Positions 8,146-16,421 of a stretch of DNA of 34,878 bases are shown piece by piece. The notes under the pieces were generated by a model. It had not been told where the DNA came from. It saw only the letters and a program-made list of their open reading frames with translations, and did not search any database. Position 1 is the first letter of the stretch. The number at the start of each line of letters is the position of its first letter. The translations under genes and the position numbers were made by a program. The stretch is from Gammaproteobacteria bacterium (GTDB lineage Bacteria; Pseudomonadota; Gammaproteobacteria; Pseudomonadales; Azotimanducaceae), in contig JAPUGI010000371.1 of the NCBI GenBank assembly GCA_027292925.1, forward strand, positions 1 to 34,878, written 5' to 3'.

Positions 8146-9471
8146 ATGGTTTCCCCCACGGGCGAAGTCCTGATCAGCGCACGCTGGATCGTACCTGTTA
8201 TCCCAAGCGACACGGTGTTTGAAAACCACGCTCTAGTGATTAGCGAAAGTGTCATCAAGGACCTGTTACCAGTTGATACAGCGAGAAACCAATACCCAAA
8301 CGCTACCGAAATCGAGTTACCTCAGCACCTCCTAACCGCGGGGTTCATTAACAGCCACGGACATGCTGCCATGTCATTGCTGCGTGGTTATGCAGATGAT
8401 CGTGAACTAATGGATTGGCTAGGTAATCATATCTGGCCGGTGGAAGCGAAACTGGTTAACCACGATTTTGTAAAAGATGGCACCACGCTGGCTATCGCGG
8501 AAATGATAAGTACCGGCACTACATGCGCTGCAGACACCTACTTTTTCCCCAACGCAGTAGCCACCGCATTTATTGAAAACAAGTTTCGCGGACAAGTGGC
8601 AATGCCTGTTATTCAATTTGCCAATGCCTGGGCTGAAAGTGAAGAACAGCATATTCAAAAGGGGCTGGAATTCAGGGACAGTATCAAGGATAGTGAACTT
8701 GTTTCCACCGCGTTCGCACCTCATTCTCCTTACACCGTCACCGACAAAGCCTTTGAACAAGTACAACTGCATGCCGACGAACTGGATATACCTATTCATC
8801 TTCACTTACATGAAACCCGAGACGAGGTCGAGAATGCTGTCGCACAAACCGGCAAGAGACCTATGCAAAGGATGCATGACCTGGGGCTGATATCTTCTAC
8901 CCTGCAAACCATCCATATGACGCAACTGGTAGAGAAGGAGTTTGATCTCCTGGCTAGCAACGGTGTTCATGTCGCTCATTGCCCTGAATCCAATATGAAA
9001 CTAGCCAGCGGTTTTTGCCCGGTAGATGAACTACTTAGGAACGGCATCAATGTAGCTTTAGGAACCGATAGTGCCGCCAGCAATAACAACCTCGACATGC
9101 TGGAAGAAACCCGGTCCGCGGCGTTGCTGTCCAAAGTACTGACCAGCGATGCTACTAGCATCAGTGCTTTCGAGGCGCTCGCCATGGCAACGATCAATGG
9201 CGCCAGACTGCTTGGGCTTGGCGAAAAGATTGGTAGCCTGGAAAAAGGAAAGCTGGCCGATGTCATCGCCGTGGACCTTTCGGCTATTAATTTCCAGCCA
9301 ATCCATAATCCAGTATCGCAACTTATTTATACTGCAACCGGGCATCAGGTCAGCCACACCTGGATAAACGGAGAGTTACTTTACGACGACTATCAATTCA
9401 CCTTGTTGGATGAAGGACGACTCAAGGCAATCGTTGGCGAGTGGCATAAAAAAATCGAAGCCATCTCATGA
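8146..9471 (+). CDS. mtaD: 5-methylthioadenosine/S-adenosylhomocysteine deaminase-type amidohydrolase
   Basis: Amidohydrolase of the TRZ/ATZ family, a zinc enzyme that deaminates adenosine-like compounds. Metal and catalytic motifs are in place: HGH at residues 71-73 (NSHGHAAMSLLRG), HLHLHET, the HCPESNMKLASGF segment and the C-terminal GTDSAASNNNLDMLEE with the last aspartate ligand. The 441-residue length is normal. The orthologous position next to ubiG and gyrA in Pseudomonas holds an enzyme shown to deaminate methylthioadenosine; I transfer that activity by synteny and motif, so the exact substrate (MTA, SAH, or a guanine or cytosine analogue) is inferred. It overlaps ubiG by 4 bases (ATGA), so the two are coupled. 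UbiG makes S-adenosylhomocysteine, which this enzyme could help to clear. Confidence 0.82.
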   Translation: MVSPTGEVLISARWIVPVIPSDTVFENHALVISESVIKDLLPVDTARNQYPNATEIELPQHLLTAGFINSHGHAAMSLLRGYADDRELMDWLGNHIWPVEAKLVNHDFVKDGTTLAIAEMISTGTTCAADTYFFPNAVATAFIENKFRGQVAMPVIQFANAWAESEEQHIQKGLEFRDSIKDSELVSTAFAPHSPYTVTDKAFEQVQLHADELDIPIHLHLHETRDEVENAVAQTGKRPMQRMHDLGLISSTLQTIHMTQLVEKEFDLLASNGVHVAHCPESNMKLASGFCPVDELLRNGINVALGTDSAASNNNLDMLEETRSAALLSKVLTSDATSISAFEALAMATINGARLLGLGEKIGSLEKGKLADVIAVDLSAINFQPIHNPVSQLIYTATGHQVSHTWINGELLYDDYQFTLLDEGRLKAIVGEWHKKIEAIS

Positions 9472-10178
9472 GTAATACTGATAACAAAAGCAATGTTGAT
9501 GCGAAGGAGATCGCCAGGTTTGAAGAGATGGCACGCAAATGGTGGGATAAAGAAAGTGAATTCAAACCACTGCACGACATCAATCCACTGCGACTTTCGT
9601 ATATTACGGAACGGGTAAACTTGTCGGCAAAGCGAGTACTGGATGTTGGCTGTGGTGGTGGAATCCTGTCTGAATCCATGGCAGAGCTAGGCGCACAGGT
9701 TACGGGTATCGATATGGGTGAGGCAGCATTAACAGTCGCCAGGCTCCACCAGCACGAACCAAATCTAAATATCGACTATCAGCAAGCTACGATTGAAGAA
9801 ATCGCGGATTCTGACATTGAATTGTTTGACGTCATTACCTGCCTTGAAATGCTGGAACATGTGCCTGATCCGTGTTCAGTCATCGGTGCTTGCAGGCAGC
9901 TGTTAAAGCCCGATGGGCAACTTTTCCTGTCCACAATCAATCGTAACCCCAAGTCCTACCTGTTTATGGTTATCGGTGCAGAATACGTGCTTAACCTGCT
10001 GCCTCGCGGCACCCATGACTACGCCAAGTTCCTCAAACCCTCGGAGATAAGCGCCTGGTTACGGCAACACAACCTGAACCTTCGGGACATCACGGGTATG
10101 ACATACAACCCTTTAACAGGAATCTATCGACTGTCAGACGATGTCGATGTGAACTACCTGGTTCATGCAACCAACTAA
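9468..10178 (+). CDS. ubiG: Ubiquinone biosynthesis O-methyltransferase
   Basis: SAM-dependent methyltransferase performing both O-methylations in ubiquinone synthesis. The protein starts with the typical ARFEEMARKWWDKESEFKPL. The SAM-binding motif I is VLDVGCGGGILSE (about 57-69), followed by the acidic GIDMGE strand end and ITCLEMLEHVPDP. The membrane-interaction segment near the end (LPRGTHDYAKFLKPSE) is also characteristic. Length is 236, as expected. The start codon overlaps the stop of the upstream deaminase gene. In Pseudomonas the MurNAc-6-phosphate phosphatase gene mupP follows ubiG; here only 75 non-coding bases separate it from yciK. Confidence 0.95.
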   Translation: MSNTDNKSNVDAKEIARFEEMARKWWDKESEFKPLHDINPLRLSYITERVNLSAKRVLDVGCGGGILSESMAELGAQVTGIDMGEAALTVARLHQHEPNLNIDYQQATIEEIADSDIELFDVITCLEMLEHVPDPCSVIGACRQLLKPDGQLFLSTINRNPKSYLFMVIGAEYVLNLLPRGTHDYAKFLKPSEISAWLRQHNLNLRDITGMTYNPLTGIYRLSDDVDVNYLVHATN

Positions 10179-10253
10179 TGTTAATGAAGAAACCACCAAA
10201 TTGAATGGAACCGGCGTCCAACACAAGTGATTCGAATCTGCAACTGACTGATC

Positions 10254-10988
10254 ATGGAATACGAGGCAAAACCTGACCTACTCAAGGGACGGATTATTCT
10301 GGTTACCGGGGCTGGTGATGGTATCGGCAGGACTGCATCACTGACATATGCGAGATACGGCGCCACAGTAATTCTGTTAGGGAGAACGGTCTCAAAACTT
10401 GAGACCCTGTACGATGAAATAATCCAAGCCGGATTTCCCGAACCGGGTATTGTGCCAATGGACCTTAGCGTCACTTCTGCACAAGATATCGAGCAGATGG
10501 CAGAAGTTATACTGGACAAGTATGGACGACTGGACGGGTTGCTGCATAATGCCGCCATACTGGGTGAACGGGTTCCTTTTGAAAACTACGACCTGGATCA
10601 GTTTTCACGGGTGATGCAGGTAAATTTCAATTCGGTTTTCCTGTTAACCAGGTTATTGATGCCATTGCTGAAACTTTCCGATTCAGCTTCTGTTGTCTTT
10701 ACCAGTTCCGGCGTCGGTGCCAGACCTCAAGCTTACTGGGGAGCCTATGCTGTTTCAAAATACGCTGTGGAAGGCCTGGCGAAGCTGCTGGCTGACGAAC
10801 TGGAGAACACTTCCAATATCCGTGTGAACATCCTCAATCCTGGTGCCACTCGAACGTCTATGCGGGCCGCTGCCGTGCCCGGGGAAGATCCCCAGACCTT
10901 AAAAACACCGGAAGACCTAATGGGTCTGTATCTGTACTTGATGGGAGCGGATAGCGCTGCTGAAAACGGGAAGACTTTTACTGGTTAG
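10254..10988 (+). CDS. yciK: YciK-family short-chain dehydrogenase/reductase
   Basis: NAD(P)-dependent oxidoreductase of the classical SDR superfamily; the physiological substrate of YciK is not known. The cofactor loop TGAGDGIG is at residues 18-25 and the structural NNAG equivalent is HNAA (98-101). The catalytic set is S151/S152, Y165 and K169 (YAVSK). It starts MEYEAKPDLLKGRIILVTG, a typical YciK start (a segment D-L-L-K/x-G before the Rossmann strand). At 244 residues it is slightly shorter than E. coli YciK at the C-terminus (ends GKTFTG), but the fold should be complete. It is the last gene of the rightward cluster and converges on rluB. Its intergenic 3' flank contains a palindromic repeat that could stop transcription from both sides. 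Confidence 0.85.
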   Translation: MEYEAKPDLLKGRIILVTGAGDGIGRTASLTYARYGATVILLGRTVSKLETLYDEIIQAGFPEPGIVPMDLSVTSAQDIEQMAEVILDKYGRLDGLLHNAAILGERVPFENYDLDQFSRVMQVNFNSVFLLTRLLMPLLKLSDSASVVFTSSGVGARPQAYWGAYAVSKYAVEGLAKLLADELENTSNIRVNILNPGATRTSMRAAAVPGEDPQTLKTPEDLMGLYLYLMGADSAAENGKTFTG

Positions 10989-11086
10989 TCTGCCTGCCCC
11001 GAGAATACTGTTGCAAACATCACACGTATCTTGCGAAGAATCGCTTGCGCCTGACAGAGTGACCTGGTAGTGAGAATTGGTGTGAG

Positions 11087-11107
11087 GTCCTTCGCTTCGC
11101 TCAGGAC
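11087..11107. repeat. REP-like palindrome overlapping the rluB stop
   Basis: GTCCTTCGCTTCGCTCAGGAC forms a hairpin with GTCCT/AGGAC arms. Related copies lie at 20344-20377 and 26701-26724, sharing TCCTTCG and GCTCAGGA. The rluB TGA stop (11103-11101) lies inside the right arm. It sits between the convergent yciK and rluB genes and might act as a bidirectional stem, but has no U-tract. Confidence 0.65.
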
Positions 11108-11856
11108 TGGGCCATGCGGTAGAGTTCTTTGGATTCTTTGGGTTTTAGTTCGCGGTACTGGCCTGCTTTTATTGCCGACGGGATAAAGAAGCTGCCGAAG
11201 CGAACTCTTTTCAGGCGGCTGACGGTCAACCCCTGGGATTCCCAGAGTCTTCGTACTTCCCGGTTGCGACCTTCCATTAATACCACGTAGTACCACTGGT
11301 TAGCACTACCCTCGTCCTTACCTTTCCTGATGTCACTGAAGGAAGCAATGCCATCTTCAAGCAGGACCCCCTCTTTCATGTGTCGAAGTTTCTTATCAGT
11401 AACTTCACCAAGAATCCGAACAGCGTACTCCCGTTCGATTTGTGCCGAAGGATGCATCAAACGATTCGCCAATTCGCCATCGGTCGTGAACAGCAACAGT
11501 CCGGTAGTATTGAAGTCCAGGCGACCCACAGAAATCCACCGCTGATTTTTGATTCTGGGTAGTTTTTTGTAGACCGATGGCCTTCCTTCAGGATCATCAC
11601 GGGAACAGATTTCACCGGCAGGCTTGTTGTACAGCAGGACCCGGTGCCTGACCGCTTTCTGGCTTATCAGGCGGCCGTCAACAGCGATTCGATCCTCACC
11701 CGTGACGCGATCACCTATGGTGGCAACCTTACCGTTAACTTTAATTCGCCCTGCTTCGATCCACTGCTCCATGACTCGTCTGCTGCCAAATCCATGACCG
11801 GCGAGTACTTTTTGCAGTTTAACCGACTGCTCTGGTATTGCTGAGGGCTTCGGCAT
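11101..11856 (-). CDS. rluB: 23S rRNA pseudouridine(2605) synthase
   Basis: Isomerises a uridine in domain V of 23S rRNA. An S4 RNA-binding domain (about residues 12-58, VKLQKVLAGHGFGSRR) precedes the RsuA/RluB catalytic domain with the active aspartate D114 in VGRLDFNTTGLLLFTTDG. The stretch ICSRDDPEGRPSVYKKLP, the cluster context (scpA-scpB-rluB) and the length of 251 fit RluB better than RsuA, RluE or RluF. It lies 8 bases after scpB, so it is the last gene of the trpS-scpA-scpB-rluB unit. The C-terminus lacks the long basic tail of some RluB proteins. It ends MAQS, with the stop codon provided by the palindromic repeat at 11087-11107, so that repeat may have trimmed the end. Confidence 0.9.
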   Translation of the reverse strand: MPKPSAIPEQSVKLQKVLAGHGFGSRRVMEQWIEAGRIKVNGKVATIGDRVTGEDRIAVDGRLISQKAVRHRVLLYNKPAGEICSRDDPEGRPSVYKKLPRIKNQRWISVGRLDFNTTGLLLFTTDGELANRLMHPSAQIEREYAVRILGEVTDKKLRHMKEGVLLEDGIASFSDIRKGKDEGSANQWYYVVLMEGRNREVRRLWESQGLTVSRLKRVRFGSFFIPSAIKAGQYRELKPKESKELYRMAQS

Positions 11857-11864
11857 AGGACGAT

Positions 11865-12767
11865 TTAGCTGTTTTTGGGTTCTGTATCAGCATCGTCTTT
11901 ACCCTGGGGCTTCTGGGATGCAGTGTCGGCCGGTGCAGCATCGGCTGCCTGCTCTTCTGCAAAAGCAGCATTCAGGATTTCTTCAGGGACGGTGCTTGCC
12001 AGGGTCTGGTTATCTGGTGTGGAATCTACTTCATCCGGTTCGTCTTCTTGCAGGTCATCCTCCTTCTCTTCCTGATCAAACAGGTTCCGGATATTATCCT
12101 GGATGGCGTTAACCTTTTCTGTCACTTTTGCCAGGTCGGCGTCTTCAATATCGGTAGTATCGCCAGGATCATCTTCGTCCAGTTCAATGGTGCGGGCAAT
12201 CATCACTTCCTCTTCCAGATCCAACTCTTCATTTGCTTCGACCAGGTCCTTGATGTCGGAGAGCGTGGGTAATTCCTCAAGACTATTGAGGTCGAAATAG
12301 TCCAGAAAAGTTTTTGTCGTTGCATATATTGCTGGACGGCCGGGTACATCCCGATGACCTACTACACGCACCCATTCTCTTTCAAGCAACGAGCGCATGA
12401 TATTAGTTGACACTACTACCCCTCGAATTTCTTCAATGTCACCACGAGTGATAGGTTGCTTGTACGCAATTAGTGCCAACGTTTCAAGTAAGGCGCGAGA
12501 GTACTTCGGCGGCCGCTCATCCCAGAGGCGACCGACCCATTCACCATACTCCTGGCGAACCTGGAAGCGGTATCCACTTGCAACTTTTTTCAGCTCGAAG
12601 CCGCGACCTTCACAATCCAGTTCAATTTCTTCTAGCACTTCCCTGATCTCGGCACGCGCTGGTTGGTCTCTTTCGAACAATGAGATCATCTGGTCGATAC
12701 TCAGGGGTTGATCCGCTGCCAGGATTGCTCCCTCGACAATTTGTTTCAAGGCTGGAATTTCACTCAC
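11865..12767 (-). CDS. scpB: Segregation and condensation protein B
   Basis: Kleisin-associated subunit of the SMC-ScpAB condensin complex. The N-terminal 190 residues form two winged-helix domains: LKQIVEGAILAADQPLSIDQ at the start, then the well conserved YSRALLETLALIAYKQPITRGDIEEIRGV and HRDVPGRPAIYATTKTFLDYF. The remaining 100 or so residues are highly acidic low-complexity sequence (EEVMIARTIELDEDDPGD...), a tail of variable length typical of gammaproteobacterial ScpB. Its ATG overlaps the scpA stop by 4 bases, giving coupled synthesis of the partner. No full-length SMC gene is in the window. Confidence 0.94.
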   Translation of the reverse strand: MSEIPALKQIVEGAILAADQPLSIDQMISLFERDQPARAEIREVLEEIELDCEGRGFELKKVASGYRFQVRQEYGEWVGRLWDERPPKYSRALLETLALIAYKQPITRGDIEEIRGVVVSTNIMRSLLEREWVRVVGHRDVPGRPAIYATTKTFLDYFDLNSLEELPTLSDIKDLVEANEELDLEEEVMIARTIELDEDDPGDTTDIEDADLAKVTEKVNAIQDNIRNLFDQEEKEDDLQEDEPDEVDSTPDNQTLASTVPEEILNAAFAEEQAADAAPADTASQKPQGKDDADTEPKNS

Positions 12768-13639
12768 GACACATCATCTTCATAGTCAATCGTCGCTTCT
12801 TCACTTGAAGATCGCGCCTTTACATGTATCGGCGAGAACGGATCCGCCTGTACGATTTCAACCAGTGATTCCTTGATCAGTTCCATCAGGGCAATGAACG
12901 TGACAATGAGACCTGCCCTGCCTTCCTCTAAATCAAACAAGGCAATGAACGGGACAAACTGATTACCGGCTTTAGAAACCTTTTCCAGGATTTGCGACAT
13001 CCGCTCACGGGTTGAAAGCGGTTCAAGCTGCACGTGGTGGCTGGAATAGCTCTCCGCTCTTTTTAATACCTTTGCCAGCACTACCAGCATTTCCTTTAGT
13101 TGCACTTCCGGCAGGGGCTTTTCTTTGTTCATCACCGGTGCATCTGCAGCGGCTACCCAGTAATCGCGATTCATACGAGGCAATTCATCGATGTCCATTG
13201 CTGCTGTCTTGAACCGTTCGTACTCTTGCAATCGCCGTATCAGTTCTGCCCTTGGATCGTTCTCTTGTTCCTCTCCCTCAGATTGGCGAGGCAGCAACAT
13301 TCGCGACTTGATCTCGGCTAGTACGGCGGCCATAACGAGATATTCAGCTGCCAGCTCAAACTGCAGATCTGACATCAGATCTATATATTCTATATATTGT
13401 CGGGTTATTTCCGCCACCTTGATGTTGAGAATGTCCAGATTCTGGCGTCTTATCAGGTACAAGAGGAGATCAAGAGGTCCCTCAAATGCTTCCAGAATCA
13501 CTTCCAGTGCATCGGGCGGAATATACAAGTCCAGCGGAAGCTGGCTCATGGGTTTGCCATCCACCACTGCAAACGGCATTTCCCCCTGCTTCGCTCCTGA
13601 CTTTGCTTCTGGTGCTGACCCTGTGATTGGTTCTTCCAT
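12764..13639 (-). CDS. scpA: Segregation and condensation protein A
   Basis: Kleisin subunit that bridges the SMC dimer heads in bacterial condensin. The diagnostic N-terminal motif is LEAFEGPLDLLLYLIRRQNLDI (about residues 50-71), followed by AEITRQYIEYI and LAAEYLVMAAVLAEIKSRMLLP. A C-terminal winged helix with TFIALMELIKESLVEIVQ is present. Compared with Bacillus ScpA there is an N-terminal extension of about 45 residues, common in the Pseudomonas group. It starts 9 bases after the trpS stop and overlaps scpB. The gene order trpS-scpA-scpB-rluB is a standard gammaproteobacterial operon. Confidence 0.93.
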   Translation of the reverse strand: MEEPITGSAPEAKSGAKQGEMPFAVVDGKPMSQLPLDLYIPPDALEVILEAFEGPLDLLLYLIRRQNLDILNIKVAEITRQYIEYIDLMSDLQFELAAEYLVMAAVLAEIKSRMLLPRQSEGEEQENDPRAELIRRLQEYERFKTAAMDIDELPRMNRDYWVAAADAPVMNKEKPLPEVQLKEMLVVLAKVLKRAESYSSHHVQLEPLSTRERMSQILEKVSKAGNQFVPFIALFDLEEGRAGLIVTFIALMELIKESLVEIVQADPFSPIHVKARSSSEEATIDYEDDVS

Positions 13640-13648
13640 TGGTTTGCT

Positions 13649-14863
13649 TTACCTGTAGTCGAGTCCCATGGCTGATCTCACTTCTTCCAGTGTAGACCTG
13701 GCGATAGTTCGCGCCTTTTCACAACCCTCAGCGATGATACTTTTCACCAGGTCAGGATTTTCCTCATACTGCACTGCCCGCTCCCGCATGGGCAGCTGCT
13801 CCGCCAGCACTTTTTCTATCAAGGGTTTTTTACAATCGATGCAGCCGATTCCGGCGGTTGTGCAACCGGTCCGAACCCAGTCCTTTGTTTTCTCATCGGA
13901 GTAGATGTCGTGCAACTCGAACACCGGGCACTTGTCGGGATCTCCCGGATCGGTGCGTTTCACTCTCGCGGGGTCGGTGGTCATGGTCCTGATTTTCTTC
14001 TCAACAGATTCCGGTTCTTCCCGCAGGGTAATTGTGTTGTTGTAGGACTTGGTCATTTTCTTGCCATCCAGTCCCGGCATAACGGAAACATTTGTTAGTA
14101 GTGGCTCCGGTTCCGGCAAAATCACCTTGCCGCCACCTTCGAGGTAGCCATACAAACGGTCACGATCTCCGAGGGATACATTCTGCTGCTCAGAAATAAT
14201 GACCTGGGCTTTCTGCAACGAATCCTTGTTACCTTGCTGCAGATAGTCGCGTCGTAATTCCCTGTACATTTTGGCATTCTTGCGGCCCAGCTTTCTGATC
14301 GCCTCCTCCGCCCTTTCCTTGAATCCCGGTGTTTTACCATAAATGTGATTGAACCGGCGGGCGATCTCCCGGGTCATTTCCACATGGGGAACCTGGTCTG
14401 CGCCGACGGGAACATTTCCAGCCTGGTAGATAAGAATATCGGCACTCTGTAGTACGGGATATCCCAGAAACCCATAGGTCGCAAGGTCACGTTCATTGGA
14501 CTTCGCTACCAGATCTTTGTAGGTGGGCACCCGTTCAACCCAACTTAGTGGCGTGATCATGGATAGTAACAGGTGCAGTTCCGCATGTTCCGGCACGCGC
14601 GACTGGATAAACAGGGTCGCTGAACCGGGATTGACTCCAGCCGCCAGCCAGTCGATCACCATTTCCCAGACACTCTCTTCAATGATCTGTGGATTCTCAT
14701 AATGGGTCGTCAAGGCATGCCAGTCTGCAATGAAGAACAGACAATCATATTCGTGTTGCAGGCGAACCCAGTTTTTCAGGACACCATGATAGTGACCCAG
14801 GTGCAGGCGGCCGGTGGGGCGCATGCCTGACAGCACCCTTTTCCGTGCTTCAATTAAACTCAA
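13649..14863 (-). CDS. trpS: Tryptophan--tRNA ligase
   Basis: Class I aminoacyl-tRNA synthetase charging tRNA-Trp. The HIGH signature reads HLGHYHG (residues 21-27) and the KMSKS loop reads KMTKS (269-273, GLDGKKMTKSYNN). At 404 residues it is longer than the 334-residue E. coli enzyme. The extra length lies mainly between about 180 and 255, where the frame reads through a charged helical insert (GRKNAKMYRELRRDY) before the KMSKS loop. This is the long TrpRS form known from pseudomonads and xanthomonads. C.....GCIDC near residue 330 could bind metal. It is the first gene of the scpAB-rluB unit, with a likely promoter at 14998-15026. Confidence 0.95.
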   Translation of the reverse strand: MSLIEARKRVLSGMRPTGRLHLGHYHGVLKNWVRLQHEYDCLFFIADWHALTTHYENPQIIEESVWEMVIDWLAAGVNPGSATLFIQSRVPEHAELHLLLSMITPLSWVERVPTYKDLVAKSNERDLATYGFLGYPVLQSADILIYQAGNVPVGADQVPHVEMTREIARRFNHIYGKTPGFKERAEEAIRKLGRKNAKMYRELRRDYLQQGNKDSLQKAQVIISEQQNVSLGDRDRLYGYLEGGGKVILPEPEPLLTNVSVMPGLDGKKMTKSYNNTITLREEPESVEKKIRTMTTDPARVKRTDPGDPDKCPVFELHDIYSDEKTKDWVRTGCTTAGIGCIDCKKPLIEKVLAEQLPMRERAVQYEENPDLVKSIIAEGCEKARTIARSTLEEVRSAMGLDYR

Positions 14864-14963
14864 GTGGGTACCCGTTGCTCTCGGAAAAAAAGATCAAAGT
14901 GATCAACAAAATAACACTGCATTAAAAGAGGACTTGTTTCTCATATAACCAAGACGGTTTTGT

Positions 14964-14991
14964 TAGGAGGCTGTCCGCAAATAGAGAACCT
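14964..14991. repeat. Solo end of the MITE-like element
   Basis: TAGGAGGCTGTCCGcaAATAGAGAACCT matches the left end of the element at 3935-4004, including the ATAGAGAACCT part beyond the inverted repeat. No opposite end is found within the trpS-yciO spacer, so it looks like a degraded or partial copy. It lies immediately downstream of the putative trpS -10 box and would be transcribed in the trpS leader. Confidence 0.65.
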
Positions 14992-14997
14992 TCTAAT

Positions 14998-15026
14998 ATT
15001 ATACCCGCCGTGATTGCACATGTCTC
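14998..15026 (-). promoter_or_regulatory. Probable trpS-scpAB-rluB promoter
   Basis: On the minus strand GAGACA (15026-15021, four of six matches to TTGACA) is followed after 17 bases by a perfect TATAAT (15003-14998). Transcription would start near 14991, inside the MITE-like remnant, and run about 130 bases before the trpS ATG. Confidence 0.5.
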
Positions 15027-15039
15027 TTTTGAACCAGCA

Positions 15040-15663
15040 TCAAGCAGCAAACAGTTCGGTATCACCCCTGCCTGATCGTGAAATCACAGGAACATCATCT
15101 TCCATGTTGACCACGGTCGTCGGCTCCATACCGCAAAAACCACCATCAATGACCAGGTCCAGTTGATGTTCCAACACATCGCGAATCTCCATTGGATCAG
15201 TCATTGGATAGTCATCACCTGGCAACATCAGCGTACTGCTCATCAATGGTTCCCCCATGGCAGACAATAATGCTTCACAAATCGGATTATCAGGAACACG
15301 AAGCCCGATGGTTTTGCGTTTCGCATGCACCAATCGTCTGGGAACTTCCCGGGTCGCAGGCAGGATAAAGGTGTAGGGTCCCGGGGTTGCGGCTTTTATC
15401 AGCCTGTAGGCACTGTTGCTTACTCGTGCATAAATTCCCAGTTCGGAAAGATCACGACAGACCAGCGTGAAGTTGTGATGCTGGTCCAGTCTCCTTATTT
15501 GCCGGATCCTCTGTAGTGCTCCTTTGTCTCCAATATGGCAGCCGAGGGCATAAGCAGAGTCCGTCGCGTAGGCGATAACGCCCCCTGCTTTCACAATTTC
15601 GGCTGCCTGATTAATCAACCGAAGCTGCGGATTTTCCGGATGAACTCTGAAGAACTGGCTCAT
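15040..15663 (-). CDS. yciO: YciO/Sua5/YrdC-family protein
   Basis: Member of the Sua5-YciO-YrdC family, whose YrdC/TsaC branch makes threonylcarbamoyl-AMP for tRNA t6A. YciO proteins share the fold but their role is less certain. I see the PVIYATDS equivalent AYATDSAYALGCH, RIRQIRRLDQHHNFTLVCRDLS, the GPYTFILPATREVP loop and the late SSTLMLPGDDYP segment. The ATG at 15663 (MSQFFRVHPENP) gives 207 residues, the same as E. coli YciO. The longer frame to 15711 has no ribosome-binding site, whereas AAGG precedes 15663. The gene is divergent from yciB. In E. coli and relatives the PHP-domain nuclease gene (yciV/rnm) is next to it; it is absent here. Confidence 0.88.
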   Translation of the reverse strand: MSQFFRVHPENPQLRLINQAAEIVKAGGVIAYATDSAYALGCHIGDKGALQRIRQIRRLDQHHNFTLVCRDLSELGIYARVSNSAYRLIKAATPGPYTFILPATREVPRRLVHAKRKTIGLRVPDNPICEALLSAMGEPLMSSTLMLPGDDYPMTDPMEIRDVLEHQLDLVIDGGFCGMEPTTVVNMEDDVPVISRSGRGDTELFAA

Positions 15664-15854
15664 TTCAGACCTTGGCCTAAAAAAAGCGCATATTCTAGCC
15701 TGTACGCTCAAGGACCGCTACGAAAGGAACTGCGATCTCATCTGGTTTCCCAAGTGTGTGAGAAAAACATTTGGTGAAACTGATTCCAACCAGGATGACT
15801 ATAGTCCGGAAAATGCATTATTATCAGGCGCTCAAAAACTGATGAAGCGAGTGG

Positions 15855-16418
15855 ATGAGACAATTCCTTGAATTTATCCCCGTATTATTGTTCGTGGTGG
15901 TGTATTTCGCTACGCGGGACATCTATATCAGTACCGCCGTGCTGATGGCTGGCATCTGTTTGCAGGTCGCTTATGAATTTATCCGATTCCGCAAGATCGA
16001 GAAGAAGACTACCGTGATATTCTGGGTAGCCATGTTATTTGGCGGTGCAACCCTGATATTTCGCAACCAGGAGTTCATCCAGTGGAAACCCACAATCGTT
16101 AACTGGCTATTTTCCGGCGCATTGCTAACGAGCCAGATCATTGCACGTGACAATCTCATTAAAAAATTGTTATCCGAACAACTGACACTGCCGGATCATG
16201 TCTGGCGTAACCTCGCGCTGGGATGGTCACTCGGATTCTTTCTCGCCGGTGCGCTGAATCTTTTTGTGGCGTACCGATTTAGCCTCGATTTTTGGGTGAC
16301 TTATAAACTGGTTGGCGGTTTCGCAATCAGCGTGATCTATATGGTCATCACCATGGTTTATCTGGTGAAGGGCGGCTATATACGAGATGACCAGAATCGG
16401 GTGACGGAGCCGGAATAG
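15855..16418 (+). CDS. yciB: Inner-membrane septation protein A family (YciB)
   Basis: Polytopic inner-membrane protein of the YciB/IspZ family, linked in enteric bacteria and Shigella to cell-envelope integrity and septation; its biochemical activity is unknown. The start MRQFLEFIPVLLFVVVYF is diagnostic. About five hydrophobic segments follow (residues 7-17, 22-40, 55-70, 78-95, 118-140 and 148-172, some of them short). The conserved WRNLALGWSLGFFLAGALN and the KLVGGFAI segment are present. Length is 187, near the family's 180. It is followed after 3 bases by yciI, the classic yciB-yciI pair, and begins a plus-strand run reaching at least to pdxJ. Confidence 0.93.
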   Translation: MRQFLEFIPVLLFVVVYFATRDIYISTAVLMAGICLQVAYEFIRFRKIEKKTTVIFWVAMLFGGATLIFRNQEFIQWKPTIVNWLFSGALLTSQIIARDNLIKKLLSEQLTLPDHVWRNLALGWSLGFFLAGALNLFVAYRFSLDFWVTYKLVGGFAISVIYMVITMVYLVKGGYIRDDQNRVTEPE

Positions 16419-16421
16419 AAA

